Shown here piece after piece: positions 6,641 to 12,733 of a stretch of DNA of 64,000 bases. How positions within the stretch are numbered: position 1 is the stretch's first letter; the number at the start of each line of letters is the position of its first letter. Below the pieces are notes generated by a model. It saw nothing but the letters and a program-made list of their open reading frames with translations, ran no database searches and was not told where the DNA came from. Location of the stretch: contig CAYNSR010000006.1 in the NCBI GenBank assembly GCA_964400125.1, positions 62,001-126,000 on the forward strand, given 5' to 3'. The stretch comes from Micavibrio sp964400125 (GTDB lineage: Bacteria > Pseudomonadota > Alphaproteobacteria > Micavibrionales > Micavibrionaceae). The position numbers and the translations under genes are program-made.

Positions 6641-7875
6641 ACCAGTAACGCCCTTGCCTTTTGCAAACCGTCCACCAAAGCATTTATATCATCGGCATTC
6701 GAATACAATCCCAATGACGCTCTTAATGTGCCTTCAATCCCGAAACGCTGCATCAGCGGCATGCAGCAATGGTGTCCAGACCGTACCGCCACGCCACATT
6801 GATCCAGAATCATGGCGATATCACTGATATGCCCCCAGTCAGCGGTAAAACTGATAATCCCGGCGCAGTTCCGGTCAGGGCCGTAATAGGTCAGGCCCGG
6901 GATTTCCGCCAGACGGTCGAGGGCGTAATCACGCAGATCAGATTCCCGGGCGGCGATTTTATCCATGCCGATCAGCGCCACATAATCAATCGCGGCCCCC
7001 AGCCCGATCACCTCGACAATCGCCGGGGTTCCGGCTTCGAACTTTGCGGGGGCGTCCTTGTAGGTGGTTTGGTCGAAATGCACCCGTTCGATCATATCGC
7101 CGCCACCCTGATAGGGTGGCATGGCCTGCAACAGGTCGTGGCGGCCATACAGCACCCCGATCCCGGTCGGGCCATAGAGTTTGTGCCCGGTAAAGGTATA
7201 AAAATCAGCCCCCAGCGCCGTGACATTGACCGCGCCATGTACAACGCCCTGCGCCCCGTCGATCATGATTTTGATCTCAGGGTTATAACGCCGCGCCGTG
7301 GCAATCATCTCCGCCACCGGGTTGATCGTCCCCAGCGCATTGGAAATATGCACCAAAGAGATGAATTTCGTCTTCGGCCCCAGCAATTGCTCGAATGCCC
7401 CGAGATCAAGCGTGAAATCATCCCGCACAGGAATGATTTTCAGGACAATGCCGATCTGGTCGCGCAGCAATTGCCACGGCACGATATTGGCGTGATGCTC
7501 CATCGCTGAAAGAATAATTTCGTCCCCGGCCTGAAAGAAATTCCGGCCCCAGCTTTGCGCCACGAGATTAACCCCTTCCGTGGCGTTGCGGGTGAAGATG
7601 ATTTCTTTTTCCGATTCTGCGCCGATAAAATCGGCCATTTTTTGCCGTACGGATTCAAATTTCCGCGTGGTCTCCTGCGAAAATTCATAAAGGCCGCGAT
7701 GGATATTGGCGTAATCCGTTTCCAGCAAATCGCGCATGGCGTCAATGACAACCTTCGGCTTCTGCGCACTCGCCCCGGTATCAAGATAAGCCACGGCTTT
7801 TCCGTTCATCTTTTTTTGCAAGATGGGGAAATCATCGCGCCAGTCATTTCCTGATTTTTTGGACAGACTTAACAT
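6637..7875 (-). CDS. sufS: SufS cysteine desulfurase
   Basis: SufS is a PLP enzyme that takes sulfur from cysteine for Fe-S cluster assembly. The 412-aa protein has ATEGVNLVAQSWG, HHANIVPWQ, the cofactor-binding DGAQGVVHG, the PLP lysine in TGHKLYGPTGIGVLYGR, and the active-site cysteine loop RSGHHCCMPLMQRFG close to the C-terminus. This is the group II (SufS/CsdA) type with a short catalytic loop. It overlaps sufD by 7 nt and sufT by 4 nt. No separate sufE was seen in the window. Confidence 0.96.
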   Translation of the reverse strand: MLSLSKKSGNDWRDDFPILQKKMNGKAVAYLDTGASAQKPKVVIDAMRDLLETDYANIHRGLYEFSQETTRKFESVRQKMADFIGAESEKEIIFTRNATEGVNLVAQSWGRNFFQAGDEIILSAMEHHANIVPWQLLRDQIGIVLKIIPVRDDFTLDLGAFEQLLGPKTKFISLVHISNALGTINPVAEMIATARRYNPEIKIMIDGAQGVVHGAVNVTALGADFYTFTGHKLYGPTGIGVLYGRHDLLQAMPPYQGGGDMIERVHFDQTTYKDAPAKFEAGTPAIVEVIGLGAAIDYVALIGMDKIAARESDLRDYALDRLAEIPGLTYYGPDRNCAGIISFTADWGHISDIAMILDQCGVAVRSGHHCCMPLMQRFGIEGTLRASLGLYSNADDINALVDGLQKARALLV

Positions 7876-9122
7876 TTTTTATGTTGCAACCAATCCCGCA
7901 CCCTCAACATTAAATCCTCCCTGATCGGGTCATCCCCGACCAGATCGAGGACTTCCGCAGCGAAAGATTCAATCAGCAAGGCGCGTGCGTCATCTTCCTG
8001 AATTCCGCGTGAACGCATGTAAAACATCGGCTCTTCATCCAGTTTCCCGGTTGTCGCGCCATGTGAGCATTTGACATCATCGGCGTAAATCTCCAGCTCC
8101 GGCTTCGTGTCCATTTCCGCGCCTTCGGAGAGCAGCAAGGCTCGGGAGAGCTGGTAACCGTCGGTCTTTTGCGCCGGTTGATGGACATGTATTTTTCCCT
8201 GAAACACGCCATGCGCCTGATCGTCGAGAATGGTGCGCATATTCTGGTTGCTTTCACAGTGCGGGGCCAGATGTTCAACCAAAACGGTCGTATCCGCATG
8301 CTGCATCCCGCGCATCAGCGCCACGCCGTTGATATGACAGATCGCCCCCGGCTCCCTCAGGCGCACATGCACCTGATTGCGGCTCAGCTTCGCGCCCGTA
8401 TAAAGCGCAATCGCCTCATAAGTGCCACCCTTCAGCACCTCGACATCGGTGTTTTGCGTATAAACCGCATTTTCCGAATCTTCCTGAATGCGGATATGCA
8501 CCAGATGGGCACCCTCTTCGACCCGGATATGACTCAGGCGGTTCTTCCAAAACGCGTCCTTGCCCCTGTGATCTTCGATGATAGTCAGGCGGGAATTCGG
8601 TTGCAGGCGGATGGCGGTATGGACGATATAAAGCGCATCATCATCGCATTCCATCAGGATATCAAGCGACCCGTCTACCGTCAGCCCCTTCGGCACATCG
8701 ATTGCCACGCCGTCACGGTAATAGAGTTTGCACAGATGCCACAGGGCCGGATCGACATTCGGGTCGTGTTCCGGCGCGACGCGGCAGAGCATATCACGCA
8801 CCCAATCCATATTCTGCGCCGTTGCGAAGGGTTCAACATGCACGCCGAAGGGCGGCTCATACGTCACCCGCGTACGCCCCAATGCGCCGCTGAAATGTTT
8901 TACATGCGGGATAAGGTTGGTGTATTTCCACCCCTCCAGTTTCGCCGTCGGCAATCCGCGCAGGGACAAATAGTCAAACGCCTTGCGCCGCAATGCCGCC
9001 AGCCACGCCGGATCGTTCAGCGTTGCCTGAAACGCTGAGAAATCCCCGAGGATTTTTTCTGCCGTTTCCGGGTGATAGGGTGATTTATGCGGCAAAACAC
9101 GAATTTTTTGTTCTGTCGTCAT
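7869..9122 (-). CDS. sufD: SufD, Fe-S scaffold subunit
   Basis: SufD pairs with SufB and the ATPase SufC to form the SufBC2D scaffold. The 417-aa protein has the expected variable N-terminal domain (LRRKAFDYLSLRGLPTAKLEGWKYTNL) and a beta-helix core, then the conserved C-terminal signature with KPELEIYADDVKCSHGATTG and the following MFYMRSRGIQEDDARALLIE. The conserved His of the SufD heterodimer interface lies in CSHGATTG. It starts inside the sufC stop (ATGA overlap) and ends overlapping sufS. Confidence 0.96.
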   Translation of the reverse strand: MTTEQKIRVLPHKSPYHPETAEKILGDFSAFQATLNDPAWLAALRRKAFDYLSLRGLPTAKLEGWKYTNLIPHVKHFSGALGRTRVTYEPPFGVHVEPFATAQNMDWVRDMLCRVAPEHDPNVDPALWHLCKLYYRDGVAIDVPKGLTVDGSLDILMECDDDALYIVHTAIRLQPNSRLTIIEDHRGKDAFWKNRLSHIRVEEGAHLVHIRIQEDSENAVYTQNTDVEVLKGGTYEAIALYTGAKLSRNQVHVRLREPGAICHINGVALMRGMQHADTTVLVEHLAPHCESNQNMRTILDDQAHGVFQGKIHVHQPAQKTDGYQLSRALLLSEGAEMDTKPELEIYADDVKCSHGATTGKLDEEPMFYMRSRGIQEDDARALLIESFAAEVLDLVGDDPIREDLMLRVRDWLQHKKC

Positions 9123-9868
9123 GCTGCTTCTCCATCCAGTCCTGCATATCCTGTTTCTTCCAGTTGTCTAGCCAGCTCCGCCCCGCCTTCCTTGACGATG
9201 CGCCCCCCCGCCAGAACATGAACCCGATCGGGGACGATGTAATCAAGCAGGCGCTGGTAATGGGTAATCACTAAAAAGCTGCGGTGCGGCGCGCGCAAGG
9301 CATTGACACCGTCCGCCACAATTTTCAAGGCGTCGATATCGAGCCCGGAATCCGTTTCATCCAGAATTGCCATGCGCGGTTCCAGCATCGCCATTTGCAA
9401 GACTTCATTGCGTTTTTTTTCACCGCCGGAAAAACCGACATTCACCGCGCGTTTGAGCATCTCATCCGAAATGCTCAATTCCTTTTGTTTTTTCTTCATC
9501 AGCTTCAGAAAATCAAGCGCATCCAGTTCCCCTTCCCCGCGTTGCCTGCGGATGGAATTGAGCGCGGTTTTCAAAAACATCGTCATGGCGACGCCGGGAA
9601 TTTCCACGGGGTACTGAAACGCCAGAAACAACCCGGCAGCCGCCCGTTCCTCCGGTGCCATGTCGAGAATATTTTTACCGTCCAGAAGAATTTCCCCTTG
9701 CGTGACTTCATACCCGTCACGCCCGGCGACGACATAAGACAAGGTCGATTTTCCGGACCCGTTCGGCCCCATAATGGCATGGACTTCCCCATCCGGGATT
9801 TCAAGCGAAAGCCCTTTGAGAATTTCCTTGCCGTCGACGGTGGCGTGGAGGTTATTGATTTTCAGCAT
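9119..9868 (-). CDS. sufC: SufC, ATPase of the SufBCD complex
   Basis: SufC is an ABC-type ATPase that drives cluster assembly on SufB/SufD. The 249-aa protein has Walker A (GPNGSGKSTLS), Q-loop (FLAFQYPVEIPG), signature (VGFSGGEKKRNEVLQ), Walker B (MAILDETDSGLDID) and the switch His (LVITHYQRLLDYI). I use the ATG at 9866-9868 (MLKINNLHA); a GTG three codons earlier is possible. The 5' 27 nt are duplicated at 10420-10446, 552 bp upstream. The present start therefore lies at the junction with inserted DNA, with GGGTGGG upstream in place of the ancestral leader. Confidence 0.96.
   Translation of the reverse strand: MLKINNLHATVDGKEILKGLSLEIPDGEVHAIMGPNGSGKSTLSYVVAGRDGYEVTQGEILLDGKNILDMAPEERAAAGLFLAFQYPVEIPGVAMTMFLKTALNSIRRQRGEGELDALDFLKLMKKKQKELSISDEMLKRAVNVGFSGGEKKRNEVLQMAMLEPRMAILDETDSGLDIDALKIVADGVNALRAPHRSFLVITHYQRLLDYIVPDRVHVLAGGRIVKEGGAELARQLEETGYAGLDGEAA
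9841..9867. repeat. 27-bp direct repeat, sufC-proximal copy
   Basis: This 27-bp segment covers sufC codons 1-9. It recurs with one mismatch (C/T at position 23 of the plus-strand copy) at 10420-10446 in the same orientation. The two copies bracket 552 bp that hold two palindromic repeats and a GIY-YIG gene, as expected of a target-site-type duplication. Confidence 0.85.
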
Positions 9869-9883
9869 AGCACCCACCCCCCA

Positions 9884-9978
9884 TCGTCATCACCCGAATT
9901 TGTACAGCAAATTCTAGGGTGATCCATTCCCCCCCATGGATGGCCTTAGAATTGCTTCGCAATTCAGGCCATGACGAA
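9884..9978. repeat. Two-hairpin palindromic repeat, GIY-YIG-associated, copy 1
   Basis: This is a composite of two hairpins: ACCCGAATTTGTACAGC with its complement GCAAATTCTAGGGT, then GGCCTTAGAATTGC with GCAATTCAGGCC. It is about 90% identical to the copy at 10318-10413 and more distantly related to 36543-36626. It lies between sufC and the GIY-YIG gene. Confidence 0.85.
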
Positions 9979-9987
9979 CACGGGATA

Positions 9988-10281
9988 TTATTTGCAGATT
10001 TCATCATACAAATCCTTCCATTCTAGGTTATTACCCTCAATAAGCCTGATCTTTGCTTCACGTTTGTATTTTTTCAGCCTTCTTTCACGATGAATTGCAT
10101 TCTCCGCCGTCGCATGTTCCTCAAACCAGACCAGATTGTGAACGTTATATTTCTCCGTAAAACTTTTCACCACGTTGTTCTTGTGTTCCCAAATCCGCTT
10201 CTTAAGATCGGATGTCACCCCGATATAAACCGTTCCCTTTTTCTGACTGGCCATCATGTAAACAAAAAACTGTTTTTCCAT
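9988..10281 (-). CDS. GIY-YIG nuclease-superfamily small protein
   Basis: This is a single-domain GIY-YIG protein of 97 aa. The core is visible: VYMMASQKKGTVYIGVTSDL carries the two GIY and YIG strands, KKRIWEHK the catalytic Arg, and ENAIHRERRLKKY the metal-binding Glu region. Family members are relatives of homing and repair endonucleases; most stand-alone bacterial forms are uncharacterised. It is co-oriented with the suf genes and sits between two palindromic repeats inside a 27-bp duplication. It is therefore cargo or driver of an insertion that keeps operon transcription open. It may cut DNA at its repeat or target site; that is inference. Confidence 0.88.
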   Translation of the reverse strand: MEKQFFVYMMASQKKGTVYIGVTSDLKKRIWEHKNNVVKSFTEKYNVHNLVWFEEHATAENAIHRERRLKKYKREAKIRLIEGNNLEWKDLYDEICK

Positions 10282-10317
10282 TTCATTTTACTCCATCACC
10301 ATCACCCGCCACCCCAC

Positions 10318-10413
10318 CGTCATCACCCTAGAATTTGCACAGCAAATTCTAGGGTGATCCATTCTTCCCCATGGATGGCCTTAGAATTGCTTCGCAATTC
10401 AGGCCATGACGAA
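10318..10413. repeat. Two-hairpin palindromic repeat, GIY-YIG-associated, copy 2
   Basis: This copy has the same orientation and organisation as 9884-9978 but better hairpins. CACCCTAGAATTTGC pairs with GCAAATTCTAGGGTG, and GGCCTTAGAATTGC with GCAATTCAGGCC. It lies between the start of the GIY-YIG gene and the sufC 5' relic. Confidence 0.88.
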
Positions 10414-10419
10414 AGCGGA

Positions 10420-10446
10420 TGGCGTGGAGGTTATTGATTTTTAGCA
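10420..10446. repeat. 27-bp direct repeat, relic of the sufC 5' end
   Basis: Read on the minus strand this is TTGCTAAAAATC followed by codons for NNLHA, that is the first nine codons of sufC with TTG where sufC now has ATG. Upstream on the minus strand is AAAGAGAGTACAAA, a plausible ancestral SD. The relic frame runs into the palindromic repeat and stops after about 33 codons. It most likely marks the original junction of sufC with its leader. Confidence 0.8.
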
Positions 10447-10467
10447 ATTTGTACTCTCTTTTTCAGC

Positions 10468-10647
10468 TCACGGCAGAAGTTGTTGCGTTCTCAGATACAG
10501 ATAGATGAGATAACCACCTACTGCCACAAAGATAAGTTTAAAAAACCATCCTGATTTTCTTCTTCTGGGGTATTTCAGCGAATAATCTCTGTGCTCCTTA
10601 AAGTGATCATGCAGTCCCAACAGGTTAAAAAGAAAATCAAATGCCAT
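10468..10647 (-). CDS. Small single-pass membrane protein inside the suf operon, 59 aa
   Basis: The ATG (10645-10647) shares its A with the sufB stop (TGATG), and the SD GGAGGGGAG lies in the end of sufB, so translation is coupled to SufB. The 59-aa product begins MAFDFLFNLLGLHDHFKEHR. It has a basic stretch (KYPRRRKSGW) and one transmembrane helix (FFKLIFVAVGGYLIYLYL), probably with a cytoplasmic N-terminus by the positive-inside rule. I do not know a named family; its place between sufB and the ancestral sufC start suggests it belongs to the operon and was not inserted. Confidence 0.75.
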   Translation of the reverse strand: MAFDFLFNLLGLHDHFKEHRDYSLKYPRRRKSGWFFKLIFVAVGGYLIYLYLRTQQLLP

Positions 10648-12092
10648 CACCCAACACTCCCCTCCAAGCTAATCCCCACCAATTTCTGCGCCTCAACTGC
10701 AAATTCCATCGGTAAATTCTGCAACACATCCCGACAAAAACCATTCACAATCAATGCCACCGCTTCCTCCGCGCTCAACCCCCGCTGCTGGCAGTAGAAT
10801 AACTGGTCGTCGCCGATCTTGCTGGTGGTGGCTTCGTGTTCCAGTGACGCCAGCGGGTTGCGGCTTTCGATATACGGGACCGTATGTGCGCCGCAGCGGT
10901 CGCCGACCAATAAACTGTCGCATTGGGTGAAATTACGGGCCCCGGTTGCATTGGGCATGATTTTGACCAGACCGCGATAGGTTGAATCCGATCTCCCCGC
11001 GCTGATCGTCTTGGCGATGATGCGGCTTTTTGTGTTTTTGCCGATATGAATCATCTTTGTGCCAGTATCGGCTTGCTGGAAATGATTGGTGATGGCGACG
11101 GAGTAAAATTCCCCCTGACTGTTATCCCCCTTTAATATGCAGGATGGGTATTTCCATGTGATGGCGGAGCCGGTTTCGACTTGCGTCCATGAAATCTTGG
11201 CATTGCGCCCTTCGCACAGCCCGCGCTTTGTGACGAAATTATAAATTCCGCCCTTGCCTTCTTCATCGCCGGGATACCAGTTTTGGACGGTGGAATATTT
11301 AATCTCCGCATCGTCATGCGCGATCAATTCGACCACCGCCGCGTGCAACTGGTTTTCATCGCGCATCGGCGCGGTGCATCCTTCCAGATATGATACATAC
11401 GCGCCCTTGTCCGCGATAATCAGGGTGCGCTCGAACTGCCCGGTATTCATTTCATTGATGCGGAAATAGGTCGACAGCTCCATCGGGCAGCGCACACCGG
11501 GCGGGATGTAGCAAAACGAACCGTCGGTAAACACCGCGCTGTTCAGGCAGGCATGTTTGTTGTCGTGATACGGCACGACCGACCCCATGTATTTTTTGAC
11601 CAGTTCCGGATGATTTTTGACCGCATCGGAAATCGAACAAAAAATAATTCCAACTTCGGCCAGTTGTTCACGGAAAGATGTCGCAACGGATACGGAATCA
11701 AACACAACATCGACCGCAACCCCGGCCAGACGCGCCCGCTCCGCCATCGGCACGCCCAGTTTTTCAAACGTTTCCAGCAGCTTCGGGTCGGCCTCGTCCA
11801 GCGAGCCCAGTTTTTGCTTCGGCGCGGCGTAATAATACGCATCCTGATAATCGATGGGGGCGATTTTCAGTTTCCCCCATGCCGGTTCGGGCATGGCCTG
11901 CCAGTGCATGAAGGCCTTTAAACGCCAGTCGAGCAACCATTTCGGCTCGCCCTTTTTGGCGCTGATGAAACGCACGATGTCTTCGGACAGACCCTTCGGG
12001 GCCTTGTCGGATTCGATATCGGTCACAAACCCGGCATCATATTTGCCGAGTGATTTCACCGTGTCGATCGTGTCCTGTTTAATGTTGCTCAT
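10647..12092 (-). CDS. sufB: SufB, Fe-S scaffold subunit
   Basis: SufB is the scaffold on which SufBC2D assembles the nascent Fe-S cluster. The 481-aa length fits the family. Landmarks include the N-terminal KGLSEDIVRFISAKKGEP, YHDNKHACLNSAVFTDGSF, YIPPGVRCPMELSTYFRIN, YLEGCTAPMRDENQLHAAVV, and the C-terminal EHEATTSKIGDDQLFYCQQR with the following RGLSAEEAVALIVNGF. It starts 3 nt after the sufR stop and is coupled to the small membrane protein downstream. Confidence 0.97.
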   Translation of the reverse strand: MSNIKQDTIDTVKSLGKYDAGFVTDIESDKAPKGLSEDIVRFISAKKGEPKWLLDWRLKAFMHWQAMPEPAWGKLKIAPIDYQDAYYYAAPKQKLGSLDEADPKLLETFEKLGVPMAERARLAGVAVDVVFDSVSVATSFREQLAEVGIIFCSISDAVKNHPELVKKYMGSVVPYHDNKHACLNSAVFTDGSFCYIPPGVRCPMELSTYFRINEMNTGQFERTLIIADKGAYVSYLEGCTAPMRDENQLHAAVVELIAHDDAEIKYSTVQNWYPGDEEGKGGIYNFVTKRGLCEGRNAKISWTQVETGSAITWKYPSCILKGDNSQGEFYSVAITNHFQQADTGTKMIHIGKNTKSRIIAKTISAGRSDSTYRGLVKIMPNATGARNFTQCDSLLVGDRCGAHTVPYIESRNPLASLEHEATTSKIGDDQLFYCQQRGLSAEEAVALIVNGFCRDVLQNLPMEFAVEAQKLVGISLEGSVG

Positions 12093-12095
12093 AAT

Positions 12096-12581
12096 CTAAT
12101 CTTCCATGAGGGCCTGCAATGCCGAACGCCCCTCATCCTGCCCTCTCCCTGAAGGGAGAGGGTTTTTGTTCAGGGCGCGTGTTCCCGTCCGCATCAGGTC
12201 CACCAGAGTCACAGACTCCAGCGCCGCCCGGATGGCCATGTTCACCTGCCCCCAGCGACCATGCATCGAACAATGCCCCTCCAGCGCACAGGGGCTGTTA
12301 TCGGCGCAATCGGTCAGGGAGATCGGTCCGTCCATGGCGGTGATAATGTCTGCGACCGTAATTTTTTCCGCCGCCCGCGCCAGACCGTAACCGCCATTGA
12401 CGCCGCGCGTCGAGCTCAGCACCCGCCCCCGGGTCAGCGATTTCAGGATTTTTGCCACTGTCGGCTCGGGCAGGCTGGTTTTCCCGGCAAGGTCCGATGC
12501 CGCCAGACGCACACCCCCCGCCTGTGCCAGTTCGGACAGGATAACGACAGCATAATCGGCAAAACGCGACAACCGGATCAT
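12096..12581 (-). CDS. sufR: Rrf2-family Fe-S cluster-sensing regulator of the suf operon
   Basis: This Rrf2-family repressor heads the suf operon and probably senses cellular Fe-S status. The N-terminal winged helix (SRFADYAVVILSELAQAGG; TSLPEPTVAKILKSL; RGVNGGYGLARAAEKITVAD) is typical. The cluster ligands form a C-x5-C-x5-C motif (TDCADNSPCALEGHCSMHG), as in IscR. The C-terminus is odd: NPLPSGRGQDEG is the in-frame translation of a palindromic repeat (12127-12166) that extends the usual tail before the last residues SALQALMED. Of the Rrf2 subtypes it best fits the SUF-type regulator, so the gene symbol is by position. A candidate operator lies at 12651-12671. Confidence 0.88.
   Translation of the reverse strand: MIRLSRFADYAVVILSELAQAGGVRLAASDLAGKTSLPEPTVAKILKSLTRGRVLSSTRGVNGGYGLARAAEKITVADIITAMDGPISLTDCADNSPCALEGHCSMHGRWGQVNMAIRAALESVTLVDLMRTGTRALNKNPLPSGRGQDEGRSALQALMED
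12127..12166. repeat. Palindrome of the 'LPSGRG' family, in frame in sufR
   Basis: The perfect stem CCCTCTCCCT / AGGGAGAGGG with a 2-nt centre is the shortest of three copies of this family in the window (others: 37677-37781 and 39321-39430). It lies wholly inside the 3' end of sufR and is read through as NPLPSGRGQDEG. Confidence 0.85.
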
Positions 12582-12650
12582 GGGCGACGGCCCCTCCTTT
12601 CGGGGCGCCTTTTAAATGGCACTGAATCGGTCCTTTTTCAAGAAAATAAT

Positions 12651-12671
12651 ACAGGATTGATATAGTCCTGT
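12651..12671. promoter_or_regulatory. Candidate operator (inverted repeat) upstream of sufR
   Basis: ACAGGA and TCCTGT form a perfect 6-bp inverted repeat separated by TTGATATAG in an AT-rich region, about 70 nt upstream of sufR and 60 nt upstream of the divergent gene at 12734. Rrf2 regulators bind dyad sites of this general size. That SufR binds here, and that the site affects both directions, is inference. Confidence 0.4.
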
Positions 12672-12733
12672 TTTATCGGTTTTTACTTTTATTTCAGGTG
12701 GTTTAGCATACATTCCGGGCTGGGGGATTCGTT

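Noticed and set aside
10315..10446. CRISPR-like array from the repeated palindromes near sufC
   Set aside because: Only two copies, about 430 bp apart, each a two-hairpin unit, with a gene between them; no regular spacers and no cas genes.
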